Shown: positions 17,598 through 26,024 of the stretch, in pieces
How the letters are laid out: every line of letters starts with the position of its first letter
How positions within the stretch are numbered: position 1 is the first letter of the stretch
Assembly: GCF_030540775.2 (NCBI RefSeq)
Contig: NZ_CP141266.1
Span: forward strand, 4,620,201 to 4,684,200
Length of the DNA: 64,000 nt
Direction: 5' to 3'
DNA from: Flavivirga abyssicola
Lineage (GTDB): Bacteria > Bacteroidota > Bacteroidia > Flavobacteriales > Flavobacteriaceae
Program-made: the position numbers and the translations under genes
The notes under the pieces: model-generated
What the model was told of the DNA's origin: nothing
Database searches by the model: none
The model's input: only the letters and a program-made list of their open reading frames with translations

Positions 17598-18179
17598 ATG
17601 AATACATTAAAAAATAATTTAAAAAGTACATTTTTAATCTTATTATCAACTATTATATTTACTGGATGTTCAGATGATGATAACCCTGAAGTTGTTATTC
17701 AGGAAGAGGTTATAACAACGTTAACAGCAACCTTAGTTCCTGAAGGAGGAGGAACTACTATAACTTTTAAAAGCCTCGATTTAGATGGTAAAGACGGACC
17801 TAATCCTCCTGTGTTTACAGTATCTGAAGATTTACTTGCCAATACTACATATAATGGAAGTATGGAGATATTAAACGAAACCGAATCTCCAGCTGAGGAT
17901 GTTACTGAGGAAATTAAAGAGTTGGATAAAGAACATCAGTTTTTCTTTCAGGCAACAAATAGTATAGCTACATTTACTTATGTAGATTTTGATGGTGATA
18001 GCAACCCGTTAGGGTTAGAATTTACACTTACGACTTCTGCAACTCCTGGTTCGGGAACGATTACTATTACACTACGTCATGAGCCTAATAAAAGTGCCAG
18101 CGGTGTTAGCGATGGTGATATAGCTAATGCTGGTGGAGAAACAGATGTACAAGCTATCTTCCCTATTACTGTTAAGTAA
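17598..18179 (+). CDS. lipoprotein partner of the TonB receptor
   Basis: A 193-residue lipoprotein. The signal ends IFTGC (C24) and is followed by SDDDNPE, the surface-export pattern. The mature part shows VITTLTATLVPEGGG, repeated acidic turn motifs (DLDGKDGPNPP, DFDGDSNPLG) and a C-terminal LRHEPNKSASGVSDGDIANAGGETD segment. Acidic loops could bind calcium or another cation. It begins 11 bases after the receptor stop and is followed by a strong terminator, so it is the last gene of this operon. It probably delivers or traps substrate for the receptor; that is inference. Confidence 0.8.
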   Translation: MNTLKNNLKSTFLILLSTIIFTGCSDDDNPEVVIQEEVITTLTATLVPEGGGTTITFKSLDLDGKDGPNPPVFTVSEDLLANTTYNGSMEILNETESPAEDVTEEIKELDKEHQFFFQATNSIATFTYVDFDGDSNPLGLEFTLTTSATPGSGTITITLRHEPNKSASGVSDGDIANAGGETDVQAIFPITVK

Positions 18180-18195
18180 ATAATAAAGGTTAAGT

Positions 18196-18240
18196 AATAA
18201 TAAACGCCTCGATTTTAATAAAATCGAGGCGTTTATTATT
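18196..18240. terminator. strong terminator after the TonB operon
   Basis: A perfect 21-bp stem (arms 18196-18216 and 18220-18240, core ACGCCTCGAT) with a 3-base loop. The A/T-rich outer stem provides the T tract. Confidence 0.88.
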
Positions 18241-18395
18241 ACTCCCATTGTGCTAACATAAATAATATGTAAATACATTAAGGCAAATGTGGTAATTATA
18301 TCAAATCTTAGCAAAACCTTTTCAACTAAGGTATATTTAATATGGGAAGAAATATTAGTTTGGGAATCACATATAATATTTTGTAAAAAAAATCT

Positions 18396-18403
18396 TATCT
18401 TTG
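18396..18403 (+). promoter_or_regulatory. -7 box of the first TPR-kinase gene
   Basis: TATCTTTG matches TAnnTTTG. Transcription would start near 18410, about 20 bases before the TTG start at 18430 and well after the ATG at 18289, which argues against that ATG. A TTTG at 18380 is too close for a standard -33. Confidence 0.45.
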
Positions 18404-18429
18404 GATGCTATTTAATAAACACATTCAGA

Positions 18430-20487
18430 TTGAATAAATATTGTTTTTTTATAGCATGTCTTCTTGTTTGGTTTAACACAAATTCTCAAAACAATAGTTT
18501 TGATGTGATGTTAGATAGCATCCAAAGGTTACGAAGGTTCTCTAAAAATGAAAAATCAAATCTAGATATTAAATTCAAGTATGCAAAACTGGCAAGTGAC
18601 CTGTCTTATAAAACTAAGATAGATTCCACTATTCTCATATCAAATACAAATCTCGCATATTTATATATGCTTAAGAACAATCTGGAGCATTCAAAAAAAA
18701 TGTTAGATAAAAACTTAAAGCTAGCATATAAATTAAATGATTCTTCATCAATATTAAATACTTGTTCAATACTAGGTTACTATCATCATTTACTAGGAAC
18801 ACAAAACGATAGTGCTTATTATTATTACGATATAGCTCTCAAGCTTAGCAGAAAATTTAAAAGTGTAAGTATTGAAATCGATATATTGAATAATATTGCT
18901 GAATTACAATCTGATGAGCACAATTATGTTAATAGTGATGCCAATTTAATTGAAGCAATAAACAAAATAAATTCACTTCCAATAAATGATGAAAACCTTG
19001 ATAAAAGATATTATTTGTACAATCAAATTGCTACTAATGCAAAGCATTTAAAGTTGTACGATAAAGCTATTGAGTATTATCAGAAGACTTTATTATTTAA
19101 TGATAAAATATCTGACGAACATGAACTCGGTATTTACGTAAATAAATTCAAAAACTATTTAGATATCAAAATCAATTTAGCAGAAGTATATAAAGAAAAA
19201 AAAGATTATAAGAAGGCTTTATTTATATATAAAGAATTACTTGAAGACAAAAGCCTGTTAAAAAAAGATCCTTTATCATATATGACTATTCTAAATAATA
19301 AAGCTTATAATTTATTTTTATCCAAAAATAGTAACACAAAACACATTAATTCTTTATTTAATAAAGCTTATAAAATTTGTGACAGTTTAAATGCTTTATA
19401 TGAAATAGCAGCTGGTGGTAATGATATGGCAGAGTTTTACCATGCTATTAATAAAAAGGATTCAGCTCTTATACTTTCTAAACGATCTTATAAAATTGGT
19501 AAAAGCATTAAAGAATATTACGAGGTTTCAAGAGCTTTGTTAACACTTTCTAAAATAGAGGAAGGAGAAATGGGAAAGCAGTATCTATACGAACATATAA
19601 AACTTAATGATAGCCTTCTTGATATTGAACGGGCTTCCAGAAACAAATTCGCCAGAATACAATATGAAACAGATAATTATATTGATGAAACAAAACGCTT
19701 AGGGACACAAAATATTTTAATAGTTATTATTGGGCTTATCATCATTTTAATCTTCATACTCATTTTTATTATAAGAATCCAAATTACCAAAAACAAAATG
19801 TTGCGCTTTGAGAGTGAACAACAAAAGGCAAATGATGAAATATATAGCCTTATGCTAAGACAACAAGCAAAAGTTGAAGAAGGACGCCTTTTGGAACGCC
19901 ATCGCATTTCTGAAGAGTTACATGATGGTATTTTAAATAAGCTTTCAGGTTCTCGATTAGGGTTAGAGTTTTTGTCTATGGATGAGAGTAATTCAAACAA
20001 AAAAAATTACAGTTTCTATATTAATGAGATTCAATCTATTGAAAGAGAAATAAGAGACCTTTCCCATGAATTAAAAAACACATTATTAGATGCCGATAAA
20101 AATTTTATTACCATTTTGGAAGAATATATTCATAATCAAAGCAAACTCAATGCTTTTGCATATAGTATAAACCAAAATAACGTCATTTTTTGGGAAGATA
20201 TTAATGATTATATAAAAATCAATCTATACAGAATTATTCAAGAGGCTATTCAAAATACTATTAAGCATGCAAAGGCGAATAGCATTACCATTAATTTATC
20301 TATAAACTCTAATAACTTATGTGTTGAGATTATAGATGACGGTATGGGTTTTGATTCAACTCAAAAAAATGAAGGTATTGGGTTAGTAAATATAGAATCC
20401 AGGATATCAAAACTTAAAGGAGCATACAAAATTAAGTCTGAAATAAAAAAAGGAACAGCATTAATGATTATAATTCCTCTTAGTTAA
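18430..20487 (+). CDS. TPR sensor histidine kinase, HisKA_3 type (copy 1)
   Basis: A 685-residue protein from the TTG start at 18430, chosen because it aligns with the TTG start of the next gene (LNKYC versus LNRYC, then a signal peptide ending NTNSQN). The periplasmic part (about 30-420) is a TPR array, with one membrane helix near 428-450. A coiled linker leads to the HisKA_3 site RHRISEELHDGILN (H498) and a HATPase_c domain with NTIKHAKA (N box) and DDGMGFD. Such kinases normally phosphorylate NarL/LuxR-type regulators, but none lies next to it. It is nearly identical to its neighbour in the kinase half. Confidence 0.9.
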   Translation: MNKYCFFIACLLVWFNTNSQNNSFDVMLDSIQRLRRFSKNEKSNLDIKFKYAKLASDLSYKTKIDSTILISNTNLAYLYMLKNNLEHSKKMLDKNLKLAYKLNDSSSILNTCSILGYYHHLLGTQNDSAYYYYDIALKLSRKFKSVSIEIDILNNIAELQSDEHNYVNSDANLIEAINKINSLPINDENLDKRYYLYNQIATNAKHLKLYDKAIEYYQKTLLFNDKISDEHELGIYVNKFKNYLDIKINLAEVYKEKKDYKKALFIYKELLEDKSLLKKDPLSYMTILNNKAYNLFLSKNSNTKHINSLFNKAYKICDSLNALYEIAAGGNDMAEFYHAINKKDSALILSKRSYKIGKSIKEYYEVSRALLTLSKIEEGEMGKQYLYEHIKLNDSLLDIERASRNKFARIQYETDNYIDETKRLGTQNILIVIIGLIIILIFILIFIIRIQITKNKMLRFESEQQKANDEIYSLMLRQQAKVEEGRLLERHRISEELHDGILNKLSGSRLGLEFLSMDESNSNKKNYSFYINEIQSIEREIRDLSHELKNTLLDADKNFITILEEYIHNQSKLNAFAYSINQNNVIFWEDINDYIKINLYRIIQEAIQNTIKHAKANSITINLSINSNNLCVEIIDDGMGFDSTQKNEGIGLVNIESRISKLKGAYKIKSEIKKGTALMIIIPLS

Positions 20488-20494
20488 TACTACA

Positions 20495-22564
20495 TTGAAT
20501 AGATATTGCCTCTACATAATATGCCTTTTGGGTCTTTTTAACACAAATGCGCAAAACAATAGTTTTGATGTGATGTTAGATAGCATTCAAAGGTTACGAA
20601 GGTTGTCTGAGAACGAAAAATCAAATCTAGACGCCAAATTTAAGTATGCAAAATTTGCAAGTGAATTATCATATAAAACTAAGATAGATTCTATTATTCT
20701 CAAATCAAATACAAACCTCGCATATTTATATATGCTTAAGAACAATTTGGAGCGATCAAAAAAATTATTAGATAAAAATTTAAAACTAGCATATAAATTA
20801 AATGATTCCTCTTATTCAATATTAGATACTTACTCACTACTAGGCTACTATCATCATATAATAGAAATACAAAACGATAGTGCTTATTATTATTACAATA
20901 AAGCCCTCAAAATTACTAGAAAATTAAAAAATGTAAACACTGAAATTGATATACTAAATAATATTTCTGAGTTACAATTTAATGAACACAATTATGTTAA
21001 TAGTAATGCTAATTTAATTGAAGCAATAAATAAGATAAATTTACTTCCAAAGAACAATAAAAACCTTGATAAAATATCTTACTTATATAATAGAATTGCT
21101 TTAAATGCAAAATATCTAAAACTCTATGATAAAGCTATTGAATATCATCAAAAAGCTTTATCAATTAATAATAAAATATCTGATGAACATGAACTTGGTA
21201 TTTACGTAAATAAATTCGAAAACTATTTAAATATCAAAATCAATTTAGCAGAAGCATATAAAGAAAAAAAAAATTATAAGAAGGCTTTATTTATATATAA
21301 AGAATTACTTGAAGACAAAAACCTATTAAAAAAAGATCCTTTATCATATGTGGCTATTCTAAATAATAAAGCTTATAATTTATTTTTATCCAAAAATAGT
21401 AACACAAAACACATTAATTCTTTATTTAATAAAGCTTATAAAATTTGTGACAGTTTAAATGCTTTATACGAAATAGCTTCTGGCGGTAATGATATGGCTG
21501 AGTTTTACTATGCTACTAATAAAAAAGATTCGGCTTTTATGCTTTCTAAACGATCTTATAAAATTGGTAAAAACATTAAAGAATATTACGAGGTTTCAAG
21601 AGCTTTGTTAACACTTTCTAAATTAGAGGAAGGAGAAGTGGGAAAACAGTATCTATACGAACATATAAAACTTAATGATAGCCTTCTTAATGTAGAACGA
21701 ACCTCCAGAAACAAATTCGCCAGAATCCAATACGAAACAGATAATTATATTGATGAAACAAAACGTTTAGGAACACAAAACATTTTAATTGTTGTTATTG
21801 GACTTATCATCATTTTAATCTTTATACTTATTTTTATTATAAGAATCCAAATTACCAAAAACAAAATGTTGCGCTTTGAGAGTGAACAACAAAAGGCCAA
21901 TGATGAAATATATAGCCTTATGCTAAGACAACAAGCAAAAGTTGAAGAAGGACGCCTTTTGGAACGGCATCGCATTTCTGAAGAGTTACATGATGGTATT
22001 TTAAATAAGCTTTCAGGTTCCCGATTAGGATTAGAGTTTTTGTCTATGGATGAAGGCAGTCCAAACAAAAAAAATTATAGTTTCTATATTAATGAGATTC
22101 AATCTATTGAAAGAGAAATAAGAGACCTTTCACATGAATTAAAAAATACATTATTAGACGCCGATAAAAATTTCATCACCATTCTGGAAGAATACATTCA
22201 TAATCAAAGTAAACTCAACGCTTTTGTTTATAGTATAAACCAAAATAACGTCATCTTTTGGGAAGATATCAATGATTATATAAAAATCAATCTATACAGA
22301 ATTATTCAAGAGGCTATTCAAAATACGATTAAGCATGCCAAGGCAACTAACATCACCATTAATTTCTCAATAAACTCTAATAACTTGCGTGTTGAGATTA
22401 TAGATGACGGTATGGGCTTTGATTCAACTCAAAAAAATGATGGCATTGGGTTAGTAAATATAGAATCTAGGATATTAAAACTTAAAGGTGAACTTCAAAT
22501 TATATCCAAACCTGAAAAAGGAACCATATTAAAGATACAAATACCGCTTTTTAAACCTCTATAA
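20495..22564 (+). CDS. TPR sensor histidine kinase, HisKA_3 type (copy 2)
   Basis: A 689-residue paralogue of the preceding gene, beginning with TTG 7 bases after its stop. Order: signal peptide ending NTNAQN, TPR region, membrane helix, H499 in EELHDG, N box NTIKHAKA and DDGMGFD. DNA identity with copy 1 is very high from the membrane helix through the kinase domain, lower in the TPR region, and abruptly lost in the last 25 codons. This suggests tandem duplication with partial homogenisation. The different TPR parts may sense different signals while sharing a regulator; that is inference. Its 3' end overlaps the convergent small gene by 14 bases. Confidence 0.9.
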   Translation: MNRYCLYIICLLGLFNTNAQNNSFDVMLDSIQRLRRLSENEKSNLDAKFKYAKFASELSYKTKIDSIILKSNTNLAYLYMLKNNLERSKKLLDKNLKLAYKLNDSSYSILDTYSLLGYYHHIIEIQNDSAYYYYNKALKITRKLKNVNTEIDILNNISELQFNEHNYVNSNANLIEAINKINLLPKNNKNLDKISYLYNRIALNAKYLKLYDKAIEYHQKALSINNKISDEHELGIYVNKFENYLNIKINLAEAYKEKKNYKKALFIYKELLEDKNLLKKDPLSYVAILNNKAYNLFLSKNSNTKHINSLFNKAYKICDSLNALYEIASGGNDMAEFYYATNKKDSAFMLSKRSYKIGKNIKEYYEVSRALLTLSKLEEGEVGKQYLYEHIKLNDSLLNVERTSRNKFARIQYETDNYIDETKRLGTQNILIVVIGLIIILIFILIFIIRIQITKNKMLRFESEQQKANDEIYSLMLRQQAKVEEGRLLERHRISEELHDGILNKLSGSRLGLEFLSMDEGSPNKKNYSFYINEIQSIEREIRDLSHELKNTLLDADKNFITILEEYIHNQSKLNAFVYSINQNNVIFWEDINDYIKINLYRIIQEAIQNTIKHAKATNITINFSINSNNLRVEIIDDGMGFDSTQKNDGIGLVNIESRILKLKGELQIISKPEKGTILKIQIPLFKPL

Positions 22565-22829
22565 TTTCCTCTTTCTTTTTAAAAACATAGGTATATAACC
22601 ACATAAGCGTAAATGTTGGTACGACATCTAAACCTGGCAATGCTTCTTCTGTAAATGCTATAACACCAGCAATTTTACCAGCGTTCCCTTTATACAATCT
22701 AGTCATAATATAACCCGACAAAGGCGCCCAAATAATATCCGAAAACTCACCAATTCCAGGGATTACGAAAGAAATGTACCCAATAACATCTAAAACAATG
22801 CTAAGAACTAATTTTTTGTATTTTTTCAT
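22551..22829 (-). CDS. small membrane protein, unknown
   Basis: A 92-residue protein with two or three hydrophobic segments (about residues 8-27, 32-48 and 68-85) and conserved-looking IPGIGEFSDIIWAPLSGYIM and PGLDVVPTFTLMW motifs; short proteins of this shape are common in Bacteroidota. It ends in a charged KKKEEIIEV tail. It overlaps the convergent kinase gene by 14 bases and is read toward it. Function unknown. Confidence 0.75.
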   Translation of the reverse strand: MKKYKKLVLSIVLDVIGYISFVIPGIGEFSDIIWAPLSGYIMTRLYKGNAGKIAGVIAFTEEALPGLDVVPTFTLMWLYTYVFKKKEEIIEV

Positions 22830-22887
22830 TAAGTAATATTAATACAACAAGATACGCAAGAAGCATACCAAAACCTTTAATTATAAA

Positions 22888-23475
22888 CTACTTCCCTATC
22901 AATTTTAAAAACTCATTCCTAGTTTCAATTTTCTCAAATTGTCCCCTAAAACCCGAAGTTGTTGTAATAGAGTTTTGTTTTTGCACGCCACGCATCATCA
23001 TACACATATGAGATGCTTCAATAACCACAGCAACTCCTTGTGGTTTTAAAGTATGGTTTATACAATCTAAAATTTGCTCTGTTAAACGTTCTTGTACCTG
23101 TAAACGTCTTGCAAAAACATCCACCACTCTAGGCAACTTACTCAAACCGACAATTTGTCCATTAGGGATATAGGCTATATGAACTTTTCCAAAAAAAGGT
23201 AAAATATGGTGTTCACAAAGGGAATACAGCTCAATATCTTTTACAATAACCATTTCATTATAAGACTCCTTAAACATAGCACTTTTAAGTATCTCGACAG
23301 GATCTTGATGGTATCCTTGTGTTAAAAACTGCATGGCTTTTGCTGCGCGTTCTGGAGTCTTTAATAGTCCATCGCGCTTAGTATCCTCTCCTAAATCTTT
23401 AATGATATTTTTATATCTATTCTTAACATCATCTGTCACTTGCATGTTGTACTCTTCAAATTTCTTATATGGCAT
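22888..23475 (-). CDS. folE: GTP cyclohydrolase I
   Basis: A 195-residue enzyme that converts GTP to 7,8-dihydroneopterin triphosphate, the entry to folate and pterin synthesis. It has the zinc ligands in [12 protein letters not shown] and [11 protein letters not shown], the RLQVQERLT segment, and a C-terminal TSGFRGQF. Length and motifs fit type I FolE. The start [10 protein letters not shown] at 23475 is taken; an internal ATG (MQVTDDV) is possible. The gene stands alone, with 437 bases of non-coding sequence upstream. Confidence 0.96.
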   Translation of the reverse strand: MPYKKFEEYNMQVTDDVKNRYKNIIKDLGEDTKRDGLLKTPERAAKAMQFLTQGYHQDPVEILKSAMFKESYNEMVIVKDIELYSLCEHHILPFFGKVHIAYIPNGQIVGLSKLPRVVDVFARRLQVQERLTEQILDCINHTLKPQGVAVVIEASHMCMMMRGVQKQNSITTTSGFRGQFEKIETRNEFLKLIGK

Positions 23476-23912
23476 AGCGGTTTAGTATCTTTTTGAATTT
23501 AAAAACATAATGTTTAAAGTTAAGCAAATTTCAACTTTAATTAATAAAATTAAAATTTTAACGACAGATTCTAGTTATAATTTAGACAGTATTGATTTTG
23601 AACCAAATATTAAATATTAACTTCAGTATCTGGAGTTGATATCTCCAATATTCACAGCAATTTGCTCCCAGAATCTAAATTATAGCACTTTATCGAAATC
23701 AATTATTTAATAGAAGAACCACTTCAAAAAAACACCTACTTTAAAAGCCTTAACACCTTATTTAATTAGCCTATTGATCATACGTTTTCTCTTCATTTTA
23801 TCTATTTTATGGTTCACAATAATCTAAAAAATGCTTTTTAAAATAAAAGTAATGGCCAAATCGTTGCTAATAAATCTATAAAGTAGTATTTTCAGCGTTC
23901 CAATTATTCAAA
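23476..23912. other. 437-bp non-coding spacer between folE and the ABC gene
   Basis: AT-rich divergent spacer. I see short scattered inverted segments (such as TATAATTTAGA and its complement, and ATTGATTT and its complement) but no ORF, tRNA or riboswitch-like structure that I can name. It should hold the promoters of folE (leftward) and the LolD-type gene (rightward). Confidence 0.5.
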
Positions 23913-24575
23913 ATGATTCAGGCAAAAAATATTCATAAATACTATAATGATTTACACGTACTAAAGGGTGTAGATATTAACATAAAGAAAAGTGAAGTTG
24001 TTTCTATTGTTGGTGCATCTGGAGCTGGAAAAACGACCTTATTACAAATTTTAGGTACTTTGGACTCAGCTTCTGCTAATGGTAAGTTTGAACTAAACAT
24101 AAATAATACCAATATTAGTGATCTTAATGACAAAAAACTAGCTAAGTTTAGAAATGAACATATTGGTTTTATATTTCAATTTCATCAATTACTTCCAGAA
24201 TTTACAGCTTTAGAAAATGTATGCTTACCTGCCTTCATTAAAGGCACTAAAAAAGCTGAGGCAGAAAAACAAGCCATGGAGCTTTTAGATTTTTTAGGTC
24301 TATCTCATCGATACGATCATAAACCAAATGAATTATCTGGTGGTGAACAACAACGTGTTGCTGTTGCTAGAGCATTAATAAATAATCCCGATTTAATTTT
24401 TGCAGATGAGCCTTCTGGTAATTTAGATAGTGAGTCTGCCGAAATGCTACATAGTCTATTTTTTAAATTACGTGATGAATTCGGGCAAACCTTCGTCATT
24501 GTTACGCATAATAAAGAATTAGCTGATCTGGCCGATAGAAAATTAACGATGGTAGATGGGAGAATATTAGTTTAA
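23913..24575 (+). CDS. ABC transporter ATPase, LolD type
   Basis: A 220-residue ATPase. Walker A is GASGAGKT (34-41), the Q-loop is [16 protein letters not shown], the signature is [15 protein letters not shown], Walker B is [12 protein letters not shown], and the switch His is in IVTHN. The composition and the [10 protein letters not shown] segment match the MacB/LolD group. In this group LolD powers release of lipoproteins from the inner membrane to LolA. No permease gene is adjacent, which is usual for flavobacterial lolD-like genes. The exact partner is not shown. Confidence 0.88.
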   Translation: MIQAKNIHKYYNDLHVLKGVDINIKKSEVVSIVGASGAGKTTLLQILGTLDSASANGKFELNINNTNISDLNDKKLAKFRNEHIGFIFQFHQLLPEFTALENVCLPAFIKGTKKAEAEKQAMELLDFLGLSHRYDHKPNELSGGEQQRVAVARALINNPDLIFADEPSGNLDSESAEMLHSLFFKLRDEFGQTFVIVTHNKELADLADRKLTMVDGRILV

Positions 24576-24604
24576 GACTAACAATGTTTTTATTTTCTTC
24601 TTAA

Positions 24605-25027
24605 TTAATTAGTTATTTTTTTGAAAATATAACTACAACCATCCATACATATTATTGTTATTGGGGTTAAAGTCAATACATCTGATTCTAAACTCGCCCT
24701 ATAAGAAATACCTTTTTCGTATTTTTTAAATTTATCGCAATTATACATTAAATTCAATGTATCAGACTCAAATTCAAATTTACCTTCTGTACAATCAAGT
24801 AAATGATCAGATACAAAAATACCGTTGTTCAAAAAAGAATACTCTGCCCCATTTTCTACATCAACTTTAAATTGAGGTCCACCCACACTCATATATTGTT
24901 CAACTAACTTCCATTTACCGAAGATAGCATTATCGTCAGTTGGATTATTAAGTTTTTGCTCACTGCTACTACACCCTGTTAAACAAACTAAGAAGACTGC
25001 TACAACACTAATTCTAAAATTATTCAT
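24605..25027 (-). CDS. lipocalin-like lipoprotein
   Basis: A 140-residue protein with a lipoprotein signal (CLTGC, C19). Residues about 36-138 match the short lipocalin-like domain common in flavobacteria: IFGKWKLVEQY at the start, alternating strands, and paired Cys residues (DCTEGKF, YNCDKF, ICMDGCSY) that could form disulfides. The ligand is unknown. It is convergent with the ABC gene and divergent from the next gene. Confidence 0.75.
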   Translation of the reverse strand: MNNFRISVVAVFLVCLTGCSSSEQKLNNPTDDNAIFGKWKLVEQYMSVGGPQFKVDVENGAEYSFLNNGIFVSDHLLDCTEGKFEFESDTLNLMYNCDKFKKYEKGISYRASLESDVLTLTPITIICMDGCSYIFKKITN

Positions 25028-25139
25028 TATTATAAGTTTATTAACTAGATGGTTTTATTTCTATATGGTTGCGTACAATATTGAAAAATTAAACAAATTA
25101 GTACTCGACAAGAATACTTACTTTTGAAAAAAAATAATT

Positions 25140-25904
25140 TTGAATAAAGAAGACCTTAAAGACTTTCTAGATGCTAAAGTCATTCAATATAACAATCCAA
25201 AGTTTATTGAAAGCGATCCTATCCAAATTCCGCATCAATACAGCAAAAAAGAAGATATAGAGATTTCAGGATTTTTAACCGCAACCATTGCTTGGGGAAA
25301 TAGAAAAAGTATCATCAATAACGCAAAACGATTGATGGAATTGTTAGACAATTCTCCCTATGATTTTGTTTTAAATCATTCAGAAACTGATTTAGATAAA
25401 CTAATGCCTTTTGTTCATAGAACCTTTAATGGTAACGACTGCATCCAATTTATAAAATCACTCAAACATATTTATAAAAACCATGACGGATTGGAATCTG
25501 TTTTTTCAAAACATGTAAAAACGGAGCCACTACAAACATCTATTTCAAAATTCAAATCAACATTCTTTGAAATTGAGCATTTACAAAGGACTCAAAAGCA
25601 TATCAGTGATCCTTTAAAAAACTCTGCTGCTAAACGTATTAACATGTTTTTACGTTGGATGGTTAGAAATGATAACACAGGGGTTGATTTTGGTATTTGG
25701 AAGACCCTCTCGCCTTCTCAATTATCTTGCCCTTTAGACGTACACTCAGGTAATGTGGCGAGAAAGTTAGGCTTATTACATCGTAAACAAAATGATGCTA
25801 AAGCCTTATTTGAATTAGATACTGCTTTAAGAAAATTAGATGCAAATGATCCTGTTAAATATGATTTCGCTTTATTCGGATTAGGCGTTTTTGAAGGGTT
25901 TTAA
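25140..25904 (+). CDS. TIGR02757-type conserved protein
   Basis: A 254-residue protein with a TTG start (TTGAATAAAGAA), 14 bases after a -7 box TACTTTTG at 25119-25126. Features are FLTATIAWGNRKSI near 45-58, FVHRTFNGND, the RINMFLRWMVR helix and a C-terminal CPLDVHSGNVARKLGLL, which match the TIGR02757 family. The family's fold resembles helix-hairpin-helix DNA glycosylases, but its activity is unknown. It is cytosolic, with no signal peptide. Confidence 0.82.
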   Translation: MNKEDLKDFLDAKVIQYNNPKFIESDPIQIPHQYSKKEDIEISGFLTATIAWGNRKSIINNAKRLMELLDNSPYDFVLNHSETDLDKLMPFVHRTFNGNDCIQFIKSLKHIYKNHDGLESVFSKHVKTEPLQTSISKFKSTFFEIEHLQRTQKHISDPLKNSAAKRINMFLRWMVRNDNTGVDFGIWKTLSPSQLSCPLDVHSGNVARKLGLLHRKQNDAKALFELDTALRKLDANDPVKYDFALFGLGVFEGF

Positions 25905-26024
25905 AATTTAGACTCATAGTATTTTACTACCAAAGCAATATACTATTACAAGATTAATCGTATTTTAGTTGTCAATGTATTTGCTTAGCTATTGATTTCA
26001 GCACATTTATTCTCTTAAAAAAAA

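Noticed and set aside
18072..18314. Leftward 80-codon frame across the lipoprotein end and terminator
   Set aside because: It spans a strong terminator hairpin and has no recognisable protein features.
19677..22068. Two matching leftward frames in the kinase genes
   Set aside because: They are copies of each other only because the kinase genes are duplicated; antisense shadows.
23560..23730. Possible structured RNA in the folE spacer
   Set aside because: The complementary segments are short, AT-rich and in an order that does not give one continuous stem.
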